A DNA stretch of 64,000 nt from Paludibacteraceae bacterium (lineage in GTDB: Bacteria > Bacteroidota > Bacteroidia > Bacteroidales > Paludibacteraceae). The notes below the pieces were generated by a model. It made no database searches and was not told the origin of the DNA. It worked only from the letters and a program-made list of their open reading frames with translations. Location: the NCBI GenBank assembly GCA_017412245.1, contig JAFPYI010000033.1, positions 1 through 64,000 of the forward strand, read 5' to 3'. Below are positions 52,077-60,800 of the stretch, one piece after another. The translations under genes and the position numbers were made by a program. Numbering within the stretch: the stretch's first letter is position 1; each line of letters begins with the position of its first letter.

Positions 52077-53073
52077 ATTTGATTGCTTGATTAGCGGTAA
52101 TGATAACCATTTGTACAATATCCTGTACTTTGCATCCACGACTCAGATCGTTTACCGGAGCGGCTATTCCTTGCAAAATAGGACCTACAGCATCCGCACC
52201 GCTGAAACGTTCTACCAACTTGTAACCGATGTTTCCTGCTTGCAAATCCGGGAATACCAGTACGTTTGCTTTTCCTGCTACTTTGCTACCCGGTGCTTTT
52301 GTTGCAGCCACGCTCTCGATAAGTGCTGCATCTGCCTGTAACTCGCCGTCTAATGCTAATTCAGGAGCCATCTCGTGCGCCAATTTGGTTGCTTCGGCTA
52401 CCTTGTCTACCAACTCATGCTTTGCACTACCTTTGGTACTGAAAGAAAGCATGGCTACTCTTGGCTCAAATCCACCAAGGCTACGTGCGGTCTCAGCTGT
52501 CGAAATAGCGATTTCTGCTAACTGTTTTGCATCAGGATTCGGGTTGACTGCGCAATCGGCGAACAGCAGGAAACCGTTCTCGCCCAAGTGCTTGGCAGGC
52601 GTGAACATCAGGAATGCGCCACTTACGATAGAGCAACCCGGACGAGTCTTCAGTATCTGGAATGCAGGACGAATAGTGTCAGCTGTGGTGCCACGAGCAC
52701 CTGCTAACTCGCCATCTGCGTCACCGGCCTTGATCATCAAGCAACCGAGATATAATGGGTCTTGAGCTTTCTTGGCAGCCTCTTCTTCCGTCATGCCTTT
52801 GGACTTGCGCAATTCGAATAACAAGTTGGCATATTCCGGCATTTTTTTATCATTAATCGGATCGATGATTTTTGCCTCTTTGATGAATTCATAACCCTTC
52901 TCAGCTGCCATCTGGCGAATTTTTTCAGGGTTGCCAATCAAAATCAGTTGCGCAATTTTGTCTCTTAACAAAATGTTCGCAGCCTCCAATGTGCGAGGTT
53001 CATCGCCTTCCGGCAATACAATGCGCTGCGGGTTGGCTTTCGCACGCGCAATCATTTGTTCTAAAATCTCCAT
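52075..53073 (-). CDS. pta: Phosphate acetyltransferase, 332 aa
   Basis: Converts acetyl-CoA and phosphate to acetyl phosphate, the step before AckA. It starts MEILEQMIARAKANPQRIVL with 'PEGDEPRTLEAANILLRDK'. 'GCLMIKAGDADGELAGARGT', 'CSIVSGAFLMF', 'ADCAVNPNPDAKQLAEIAI' and VAGKANVLVFPDLQAGNIGY are family motifs. It is the short form, without the extra N-terminal domains of the E. coli enzyme. It is the first gene of the operon from the promoter at 53201-53231. Confidence 0.97.
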   Translation of the reverse strand: MEILEQMIARAKANPQRIVLPEGDEPRTLEAANILLRDKIAQLILIGNPEKIRQMAAEKGYEFIKEAKIIDPINDKKMPEYANLLFELRKSKGMTEEEAAKKAQDPLYLGCLMIKAGDADGELAGARGTTADTIRPAFQILKTRPGCSIVSGAFLMFTPAKHLGENGFLLFADCAVNPNPDAKQLAEIAISTAETARSLGGFEPRVAMLSFSTKGSAKHELVDKVAEATKLAHEMAPELALDGELQADAALIESVAATKAPGSKVAGKANVLVFPDLQAGNIGYKLVERFSGADAVGPILQGIAAPVNDLSRGCKVQDIVQMVIITANQAIK

Positions 53074-53105
53074 GGTTTGTGTATATATTTGTTGTTAATT
53101 TTTCT

Positions 53106-53160
53106 ATTCTTGATCGTGGTTAACTCGTGGTTTTATCGTACTTATTTCGTAGTTATCATA
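53106..53160. repeat. Five 11-bp repeats in the pta leader
   Basis: Five 11-mers in phase, including TGGTTAACTCG and TGGTTTTATCG. The consensus TNNTTATNTCG resembles the manC leader repeat. Confidence 0.72.
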
Positions 53161-53200
53161 TACCAATATACGCGGTTTCCCCATTTCTTGATTTTCGCCA

Positions 53201-53231
53201 CAAAGATACAACAAAATTTGCACATATGCAA
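53201..53231 (-). promoter_or_regulatory. Promoter of the pta-ackA-amylase-ubiA operon
   Basis: TATCTTTG (53201-53208) on the minus strand, 20-nt spacer, TTG (53229-53231) followed by CATATGT. The leader is about 125 nt. Confidence 0.75.
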
Positions 53232-53383
53232 ATATTTGAATCTTTTTCTGCAATATTAGTGAATTATTCTACTAAAATGCACTTTCGTATGCATAAAGAT
53301 GCATGTAAACTATGTTTTTACAGCGGGAACTATATAAAAGATAGTGTTAAAAAGTCCAAAATGACATTTTTTTGTAAAAAAAT

Positions 53384-53414
53384 TTGGTAATATCAAAAAA
53401 AAGCAGTACCTTTG
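53384..53414 (+). promoter_or_regulatory. Promoter of the OmpA-LysM gene
   Basis: TTG (53384-53386), 20-nt spacer ending GCAG, TACCTTTG (53407-53414). The leader is about 100 nt. Confidence 0.78.
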
Positions 53415-53518
53415 CACCTTGAATTGTGGTCTTCCGAACGAGGCACATTTTTAATGGGTATTTTTTGATAAAAAATAGCATAAAATTTAATATCGAATAA
53501 CCAATCTGTCTTCTGGCT

Positions 53519-55186
53519 ATGAAGAAAAGCATAATTACACTTTCGTTACTCTGTTTTGCTATGGTGGCCTTGGCTCAAAATTCGCAGCAGAAAGTTAAAG
53601 GTGCTCACCCATACAAATTGTCTGAGAACGAAAATGTTGCCCAAGAATTCGCACACTGGTCTCTTACTCCGCATATAGGTTTTAACTATTTCGATGGTGA
53701 CTTTGCGTATGAAAAGAAGCATTCCATCGGTCTTCCCAGTGCCGGTTTGGATATCGAATACGCTTTCAATCCGGTGTGGGGATTAGGTCTGGCTTATATG
53801 TTTGACAGATACAACGTGATTGGCAAGCCAGGAGCAACCAATGCCGATACACTGCTTAACGGATATATGCATAAGGCAGGTTTGTTTGTCTCGATGGACT
53901 TCATGGGTCTCTTCTATCCGAAAGCAAAAAAGAAGATTTGTTCGATTCAAGCGATTATCGGAGGTGGATATGCGTGGTATAAGAGTACTATCATGTACCA
54001 TGATGATTATGTGGCAGGCGGAGATGCAACTCATAAAAAAGGACATACATCTCAGTATATCAACGCCGATGGAGTTGTAGGACCGGATTATATGACTAAG
54101 TATAACGGGCAACTCTATCTGCAAGCCGGTTTGAATGTAGATTTCAATCTCAACCGTACTTTGGCTTTAGGTATTCGTGGAGCGTATAGTTATTTTATCA
54201 ATGACTATATTGATGGTCGTGGTTATGCCGGAGAGCAAGCAGTGGCATCCAAGAATAATGATGGTATAGTGGATGTAACGCTCAATATGCGATTCAAACT
54301 GGAGGCAGTTTCCAAGACGCACGTACGTAACGTCGTAACAATGTATCCGAATGATGATTTGGCGCGTCAACCACAGTGTGTTCATGATACAGTTATCATC
54401 AAACACGATTCGATTATAGTACGCGAGACCAATACGCTCCGTGAGACAACTAAGGAGAACGATCTTAATAACTACTACGTATATTTCGAGCAGGGCAAGG
54501 AGGTCATCAGGGAGGATGGATTGATTACAATCCAGCAAGTGGCTGACCGCTTGGCTGAGGATCCCGAACTCTACGCAGTCGTAACGGGCTATTGCGACAA
54601 TACAGGCTCCAAGAAACTCAATTACGAACTGGGAGACAAACGCGCAGCGAATGTCATCGAGGAGTTGCGGGAAGAACATGGCATAACGGATGACCATATG
54701 TACTCCACTGGTCTTGGCAAACTCGTAGGACGTCGCAGCAAGGCGGCATATGGACCGAACAGACGTGCTGTCATCCGTCTCGTGGATAAAGCCACCTTTG
54801 AGCGTATGAAGGCTGACTTGGAGGACAAGAAAGCGCATCGTGACCTTGAGGAACCTAAAGTAGTCGAGCAGACGCAGCAAGAGCAGGTCAAGACAGTGCC
54901 GCTCTCCGAGAGTGCAAGACAAGAGAAAGTGAACCAATATGCCAAACGTCTCCACGAGGGGATTGTGGCAGAGAAGTCCACTACGCTCTCCAAACTGGCA
55001 AGAAAGTATTACAACAACACCTATTGCTGGGTATATATATACATCGCCAATAAGGATCGTATCTCCAATCCTAATACGATTACTCCGGGTACTGCACTCA
55101 TCATTCCGGAGCTGACACAAGAGGAGATGAAGATTACGAAAGACCAAAGCCTCGTCCTCTACAATAGTGTAAGACAAGGTAAATAA
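53519..55186 (+). CDS. Outer-membrane protein with OmpA peptidoglycan-binding and LysM-like domains, 555 aa
   Basis: Signal peptide (1-19, ...VALAQ). An N-terminal beta barrel (about 45-260) follows, with 'HWSLTPHIGFNYFDGDFAYE' and 'LALGIRGAYSYFINDYI'. The OmpA-like domain (about 310-425) contains 'YVYFEQGKEVIREDGLITIQ', VVTGYCDNTGSKKLNYELGD and 'YGPNRRAVIRLVDKAT'. After a charged linker, the end (about 475-545) holds a LysM-like domain: TTLSKLARKYYNNTYCWVYI followed by YIANKDRISNPNTITPGTAL. It should link the outer membrane to peptidoglycan at two points. The plain OmpA form without LysM is the usual one. Confidence 0.88.
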   Translation: MKKSIITLSLLCFAMVALAQNSQQKVKGAHPYKLSENENVAQEFAHWSLTPHIGFNYFDGDFAYEKKHSIGLPSAGLDIEYAFNPVWGLGLAYMFDRYNVIGKPGATNADTLLNGYMHKAGLFVSMDFMGLFYPKAKKKICSIQAIIGGGYAWYKSTIMYHDDYVAGGDATHKKGHTSQYINADGVVGPDYMTKYNGQLYLQAGLNVDFNLNRTLALGIRGAYSYFINDYIDGRGYAGEQAVASKNNDGIVDVTLNMRFKLEAVSKTHVRNVVTMYPNDDLARQPQCVHDTVIIKHDSIIVRETNTLRETTKENDLNNYYVYFEQGKEVIREDGLITIQQVADRLAEDPELYAVVTGYCDNTGSKKLNYELGDKRAANVIEELREEHGITDDHMYSTGLGKLVGRRSKAAYGPNRRAVIRLVDKATFERMKADLEDKKAHRDLEEPKVVEQTQQEQVKTVPLSESARQEKVNQYAKRLHEGIVAEKSTTLSKLARKYYNNTYCWVYIYIANKDRISNPNTITPGTALIIPELTQEEMKITKDQSLVLYNSVRQGK

Positions 55187-55201
55187 TCCCAATAGGGAAA
55201 G

Positions 55202-55276
55202 GGTCCCATAGCTCAGTTGGTTAGTAGCACCTGACTCATAATCAGGGGGTCCTTGGTTCAAGCCCAAGTGGGACCA
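55202..55276 (+). tRNA. tRNA with CAU anticodon, probably tRNA-Met
   Basis: A 75-nt cloverleaf: acceptor GGTCCCA/TGGGACC with discriminator A; D arm AGCTCAGTTGGTTAGTAGC; anticodon stem CTGA/TCAG with loop CTCATAA (CAT); T arm CTTGGTTCAAGCCCAAG. CCA is not encoded. Elongator Met is most likely; the Ile-2 tRNA that also reads CAT cannot be excluded. The D stem has one mismatch. Confidence 0.93.
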
Positions 55277-55313
55277 CAACAGGAGGATAGTCCCGTGACT
55301 ACCCTCCTGTTGT
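55276..55313 (+). terminator. Long hairpin after tRNA-Met
   Basis: An 11-bp perfect stem (ACAACAGGAGG / CCTCCTGTTGT) contains an inner 5-bp stem TAGTC/GACTA with loop CCGT. It starts at the discriminator base of the tRNA. It is followed by ATTCAAAA rather than a T-run, so it may be a processing signal as well as a terminator. Confidence 0.65.
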
Positions 55314-55323
55314 ATTCAAAACG

Positions 55324-56355
55324 ATGACGGGAAGACGTGTATTCATATTCTTTCTACTTTGCTCTCTTTTCTTAGGGAGCATGGATATGTATGCGTTAAC
55401 ACCGGCTCAGAAACGCGCCAAAGCTAAGGCAAAATTAGAGAAGAAGAAAGAGGCGCAACGCAAGAAAGCCAAACGCAAACGTATAAAAGAAGGAAAACTT
55501 TTACTCTACGTCTATTCTTATAATCTCCAGACGGGAGAACCTTTGCCGGCTACGCATATCCAGGTTCAGGATGTAAATGCTCGTCCGAACAAGAAACCGA
55601 AAATCAACAAACCGACGGATACTAAAAAAGCTCGTCTGTCCAGAACGCTTCCGGAAGGCAAATACTGGGCATATGCTGCTAAAACGGGATTCTTTGCTTC
55701 CGATACTATCTTTTTCACCCATCGCGAGGATGAAGACACATTGACTGTTTCTCTTTATCCGGAGACGCGATTGGTGCTGACAGTCACAGATTCGCTTACT
55801 TCACGTCCTGTAACAGCCAATCTGATTGTGCGTGACCCGGATCAATATAAAGTGCTGCAGACTACCTCTGATTCGTTGCACGCCCGCATAGCAGTCTTAT
55901 TGGATGACCGAGTGCCGTTCTACACGATAGAAGCAACGGCCGTGGATTATTTTACGTTCCGCGACACTATTTTCAATCCGCACGACTACACGGGTATTCG
56001 TATGTCGCCGAAGGAGATCAAGTCTTTCGTCCTGCATAATATGTATTTTGCTACAGGCAAGACGTGGATATTGGATTCTTCGGAACCCGCGTTGATTGAA
56101 CTCTATAATCTTTTGTCAGCACGTCCCCAGCAGCGAATTCGAATTGTAGGACATACAGACAATATTGGTTCCGACCGTTCGAACCAGATTCTCTCTGAAG
56201 GTCGTTGCCAGGAAGTGAGAGAGTCCATGATTGAGCGCGGAATTCAAGCAGACAGAATAGAGATTGAGGGACGCGGAGAAAAAGACCCTATCGTCCCTAA
56301 TGATTCGGAAGAACACCGTCAGATGAATAGGCGCGTCGAAATCGTTCTGCTGTAA
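55324..56355 (+). CDS. OmpA family protein with a Lys-rich N-terminal segment, 343 aa
   Basis: Signal peptide (about 1-25, ...SMDMYALT). Residues 28-60 are a positive helix rich in Lys, Arg and Ala (AKAKLEKKKEAQRKKAKRKR). A beta region (60-225) with repeated carboxypeptidase-regulatory-like strands follows. The C-terminal OmpA domain (about 230-343) has 'VLHNMYFATGKTWILDSS', 'RIRIVGHTDNIGSDRSNQIL' and 'MNRRVEIVLL', which bind peptidoglycan. It begins 11 bp after the tRNA hairpin and converges with the next operon, 2 bp away. No clear TAnnTTTG lies directly in front. Confidence 0.85.
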   Translation: MTGRRVFIFFLLCSLFLGSMDMYALTPAQKRAKAKAKLEKKKEAQRKKAKRKRIKEGKLLLYVYSYNLQTGEPLPATHIQVQDVNARPNKKPKINKPTDTKKARLSRTLPEGKYWAYAAKTGFFASDTIFFTHREDEDTLTVSLYPETRLVLTVTDSLTSRPVTANLIVRDPDQYKVLQTTSDSLHARIAVLLDDRVPFYTIEATAVDYFTFRDTIFNPHDYTGIRMSPKEIKSFVLHNMYFATGKTWILDSSEPALIELYNLLSARPQQRIRIVGHTDNIGSDRSNQILSEGRCQEVRESMIERGIQADRIEIEGRGEKDPIVPNDSEEHRQMNRRVEIVLL

Positions 56356-56357
56356 TT

Positions 56358-56840
56358 TTACTTAGCGAAAACGATATATTTCAGTACGGCTTTTATGCTT
56401 TGCGATTTAACGCGCACGGTGTAACAGCCACTCACTCCTTGTGCTTGCAGCAGATGAACGGGTTCTCCGGTAATAGTATAAGAACCTAACATATGTCCGG
56501 CAGCGCTGTAAATCTGAATTGATGTCTCTTCGTCCGGATTCAGCCCTACGAGTTGCATCCATTCATCTGCATTAACGGCATTTGGCCATAAGGCGACCTC
56601 CGGAGAAGGTTCTGTGTCGAAGAGAGCAATATACTCTGCGTCGCCGGTTACTTCTATTTTGCGCGAAGCGTCGGAAGAACCATCATTCCATCCTACAAAA
56701 CGATAGCCCGACAAGGGCGTAGCGGTTATCTCCAACCACTCGCCGCACTCGTACTCATCGCTCTTCAGCCAGCCTGCGGGACCGGCACTGACACCAATCC
56801 CGAGGCTGAGGAAGAATAGTATGTTTAGATAACGTTTCAC
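56358..56840 (-). CDS. Secreted protein with half an InlB-like repeat and a type IX sorting domain, 160 aa
   Basis: Signal peptide (1-19, ...GIGVSAG). Residues about 20-75 contain 'YECGEWLEITATPLSGYRFV' followed by GWNDGSSDASRKIEVTGDAE, the second half of the repeat found whole in the 56869-57792 protein. The end of that upstream protein supplies the first half. Residues 80-160 are a type IX sorting domain (SIQIYSAAGHMLGSYTITGE, 'GVSGCYTVRVKSQSIKAVL'). It is last in its operon, 28 bp after the preceding gene, and the only member with a recognised sorting domain. It may anchor or escort the others; that is a hypothesis. Confidence 0.78.
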   Translation of the reverse strand: MKRYLNILFFLSLGIGVSAGPAGWLKSDEYECGEWLEITATPLSGYRFVGWNDGSSDASRKIEVTGDAEYIALFDTEPSPEVALWPNAVNADEWMQLVGLNPDEETSIQIYSAAGHMLGSYTITGEPVHLLQAQGVSGCYTVRVKSQSIKAVLKYIVFAK

Positions 56841-56868
56841 AACAATACTCGGTCTGTATAGAAACGAT

Positions 56869-57792
56869 TTATAACTGCTCTACGCTTACCGTACCCATTG
56901 TCTCGTTGTCTGACTCTACGGTAATGGTATAGGTTATCTTCTCAAAGATAGCCGTGTATGTGGCATCACCGGTAATGGTAACGGTGCGGCTTGCATTGGT
57001 GTCGCCGTCACTCCAGCGAACGAAGCGGTAGCACTCTGCCGGAGTAGCGGAGATATTAACAGCAGTGCCATATATACCGGAAGCGGTTCCGCTGGCCGGT
57101 GTTACGCTACCTGTGCCGGCGGTCTGGACGCCCACGGTAATGGTGTAGGTGAGACTGGTGCTGGAGAATTGTGCTACATAAACAGCTTCTCCGTCTACTG
57201 CGTTAATACCGTTTACAGAAGCGCCTTCCTTACGCCAGCCTGCAAAACTGTATTCCACGCCGGCCTCTGTCGGACGGGTTGGCGTCGAGCCGCTGTAGGT
57301 TGGAGTAGTACCATACTCGAAATCATTAGAATACAGGATTGTGCCATCGTAGTTCTTAAAGGTAATGGTGTACGAGCGCAGGCTCTGTGCGAATTGCGCT
57401 ACATAATCCTGGTTCTGTGTGGCGGCAGAGATGGTAGGATTCCAACCGTCAAAGGTGTAGTCGTACTGCGCATCAGATGCCTTGGTAGGAGTGGTGCCTG
57501 TGTACGAAGGGATAACGCCGTGGTTTACGGTACTTGTCTGCAGCACTTCGCTTCCGTTCATAAAACGGATGGTGTACTGATTGATGGCGAAATACGCTGT
57601 GTAGGTCACGTCTGCTGCTTCTACCGTGCGAGGATTGGTGGTGTTGTTGTCATTCCAACGTACGAAATGATAGCCGGTCTTAGGCGTGGCAGTAATCTGT
57701 ACTGAAGTACCGCAATCTACTGTTAGCGACTCAGCAAAAACCATTGTGGTAGCGGCTATTGTAGCCAAAACCAGAGAGAAAAACTTTTTCAT
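56869..57792 (-). CDS. Secreted InlB-like repeat protein beginning and ending in half repeats, 307 aa
   Basis: Signal peptide (1-20, ...TTMVFAE). The mature protein starts directly with the second half of a repeat, SLTVDCGTSVQITATPKTGY then HFVRWNDNNTTNPRTVEAAD. Three InlB/List-Bact_rpt-like modules follow (about 70-145, 145-215 and 215-285), with 'YTFDGWNPTISAATQNQDYV' and 'YSFAGWRKEGASVNGINAV'. It stops after TYTITVESDNETMGTVSVEQ and one Leu, the first half of a repeat, without any sorting domain. The start is 77 bp after the previous gene. Confidence 0.78.
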   Translation of the reverse strand: MKKFFSLVLATIAATTMVFAESLTVDCGTSVQITATPKTGYHFVRWNDNNTTNPRTVEAADVTYTAYFAINQYTIRFMNGSEVLQTSTVNHGVIPSYTGTTPTKASDAQYDYTFDGWNPTISAATQNQDYVAQFAQSLRSYTITFKNYDGTILYSNDFEYGTTPTYSGSTPTRPTEAGVEYSFAGWRKEGASVNGINAVDGEAVYVAQFSSTSLTYTITVGVQTAGTGSVTPASGTASGIYGTAVNISATPAECYRFVRWSDGDTNASRTVTITGDATYTAIFEKITYTITVESDNETMGTVSVEQL

Positions 57793-57869
57793 GGTTGTCG
57801 TTTTTTTTAATGAATAATTAATGTGTATTTTGTTATTTGTTTTCTTTGTCTTTCGACCAAAGTGTTTGT

Positions 57870-60800
57870 TTATGGTGCATCACTTATGCTTACCGTACCC
57901 TTCTGGGTGTCTTCGCTCACTACTGTTACGGTAAATGTTGTACTGGTAGTATAATAGGTGGTATAGCTTGTCTCTTCCATCTGTTTGTACAGATAAATGG
58001 GATTGCCGGCTGTGTTATATAGCCTGAACCGGCTGTTGTTTCCTTGATAACTAATCCGATAACCGGTATAGGTGTTGGAAGTGAAAGTCCATTCGCTGTT
58101 GGCTATGGAGGCGGCAAAGGATGTACCTGCCGTACCGGTTGTCAGGTTAAGATAATTGGTAGTTCCGTATCTGTATGCATACGCATATTGGGCCGCGTTG
58201 GCATTGTAGAAAGTAACATTAGAGCCACTAACTGTCACTTGCCAAATCAGATTAGCTGCAGGATTACTGATGATGTTCGAACTAGGCGTCACTGCTGTTT
58301 GGGCTAAGTAGTACGTGTTGGTCGTTACTGCGCGCATAGCATAATAATTATAGTTGTAATAACCTACTACCAGATAATTACCGTTTGTCAATTCGGCAGC
58401 GGTAGTGATTCGCTCGTAGTTGTTCGTTAGCACGGTTGTGGCGTTGCCCTGCTTGCTATAGACCGCATGATAGGTGGTGTTTCCGGAAGGAATAGTGCCG
58501 TCGAAATCAATAATAGGACTGCTTGTAGTGTTGTCATACTCATGGCTGCTCCAACCTACGAAGGTAAAACCATCGCACGCTGTAGGCGTCCCTACACTGA
58601 TACTCTGTCCTTCATAGCCGGTTTTAGTGCTATAGGTGTCCTCGCCGTTCTTGAAGGTAGCGGTGTAACTCGCCAACTGTTCCCAGTAAGGATATAGCGT
58701 GATAGCAGAGTTGGCTGTGTACGAAGCGCCTAAGTCGTAGGTTTTAGTGGTGCCGTAGGTGCTGGTAGACCAGCCTGTCTGCACATAACCGGTACGAGTG
58801 AACATTGCCGTTGCCGGCAGCGTTAGTGCCACTCCGTATAACTTGGTGTCAGACGAGTTAGTACCCGTGCCATATGAACCTTTGTTATAGCTGATGGTGT
58901 AGGTATTACGCGTGTAGTATATAGACACTACCGTCGATCCATCAGCAGCAATAGTCTGCTGGCTGAACGACTGAGCTGTGAATCCGGTATAGCTCTTAGC
59001 TGTCGCAGCTGTAGTACCGCCGGTTGTTCCACTTTTGCTCTCTGTCTCCGTTGGAGTGGCGGGATAGGTTGAGCCGTCGGTGTTCTGCTGGTAGTGCTTT
59101 ACGGTGTAGGACGCAGTACCGGCGATAAAGACCGCAGTATATGTCACGTCCTCATCCGGCATCGTGACGCTATATGACGCGTTGGTGCTGACGGACGAGC
59201 CATTGAGAGACCAGTAAGAGAAAGTATAACCGGTGTTTGCGGTGGCAGTGATAGTATGTGATGTACCGCAATTATAAGTACCTCCTCCGCTTACGGAACC
59301 ATAAGTTGTAGGACTCGCAGCAACAGTCAGAGTGTGCGAGTTGATAGAGAACTGCGCGTAGTAGGTCACATTACCTGTAGGTACGGTAGTGGAGGTTATC
59401 TTTGTTCCGCTTGATGCTGCTGTGTACCAACCATTGAAAGTGTAGCAGTCTTTCGTGGCGGTAGGTAGTGTACCGATAGCATTACCGGCGGTAACAGTAG
59501 AGGTGGCGGTAGAACAAGAACCTCCGTTGGTTGTTGCGTTCCACGTGACGGTATAGGAGGATGCTGCGGCGCATTCAGAGTAGTAGATAGTGCTTCCTGA
59601 TGTGGTAGAAGTAAACGCAACATCATCAATCGTCAAGGAGTAGTTGCCAGAGGAGGGGGCAGTTCCTCCATTACCTACACCAATGCGGATGTAATAGTTT
59701 GTGCCGGATGTTCCATTTACATTGTATGTGTATGATTTCGATCCGGTAGTCATTGTTACGTTGGTCGCTAATGCCGTCCATGCAGATTGGTTGGTAGAGT
59801 ACCAAACGGACATCTTGAGGTTTGTATTGCTTACTTTTGCGTTAAATGTGATGGATTGCAGACCTTGGATGGCAGTTGTTGTTTGAGCGTAGCCATAAGA
59901 TGTGGTGGCACTCGAATACCATCTCATTTGAGCAGAATTATTCCCTGTAATTTTGCTATTGGTAGAAACAGTTCCGTAGTATATAGTCCAAGCAAGTCCG
60001 GCATTACTGTTTTCAGCTGTATATGTCTGCGTGCTATTATAAGTGGTACTTGCAGTTTGCGATTCGAATGTCTCAGTAACGGTAGAACTGCTGCTGCCGC
60101 TGCCGCTCGTGGCGGAATAAACTGCGTAGAACGTAGTGTTGGAGGTGATAGCGGGCGAGTTGGCTGCAGTGGTAAACAGGTCTGTCGGTTTTGTGGTTGT
60201 ACCCGTAGAACCGCAGTTCGTTGTGCTCCAGCCTACGAACGTATAACTTGAGCAGGCGCTCGGAGCAGAAGGAGTGGCAGGCAGTGTTGTCACCTTGTTG
60301 CCTTCGACTACGGATGTCGTAGGACTGCCGGTGGTATATGTACTGCCGTTCACTTTCCATGTCACGGTATAACTCGTCGGAGTCTTGGTAGTAAACGATG
60401 CCTGTGAACCGTAGCCGGTACCATAACCATTGGTGGCGTATGGGCGGACATAATATGTCGTGCTGGCGGATAAACCGGTCAGCGTGGTAGAGAATGCAGT
60501 GCTTGTGGATGTATAGGATGTACCTACTTGTACAGCCGTGCCGCTTGTCAGCGTCGGGTTGCTGGTTGTGCCATATACAAATCCGTATGCAGTAACGCTA
60601 CAACCTGAAGAACCCAGAGATGTGATACCGCTAGAGCATGCAATGGTTGCACCTGTGGTAGTGACATTGCTTGTAGAAGCCGCACCTAATGTGGGCGCAG
60701 AGGAACAAGACGAGGAACCACTACATTGGGTTACATAGGCGGAATAAGTAGCACCTCCAGAGATGGTTACGCTCAATGTGGTCATACGTACTTGAGCGGT

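Larger units (their letters stand above)
53074..53518. other. Intergenic region with divergent promoters of pta and ompA-like genes
   Basis: No gene seen; a plus-strand open frame across it has no initiation signal and atypical codons. It holds an 11-bp array in the pta leader (53106-53160), the pta promoter (53201-53231), the plus promoter (53384-53414) and a leader of about 100 nt. Confidence 0.7.

Noticed and set aside
53127..53390. Plus-strand open frame between pta and the OmpA-LysM gene
   Set aside because: It overlaps the pta leader repeats and promoter, has no promoter of its own and no recognisable domain.
54167..55279. Long minus-strand open frame opposite the OmpA-LysM gene and tRNA-Met
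   Set aside because: Its first residues (LGLNQGPPDYESGATNQLSY) are the antisense translation of the tRNA, a well-known spurious pattern, and the rest mirrors a clear gene.
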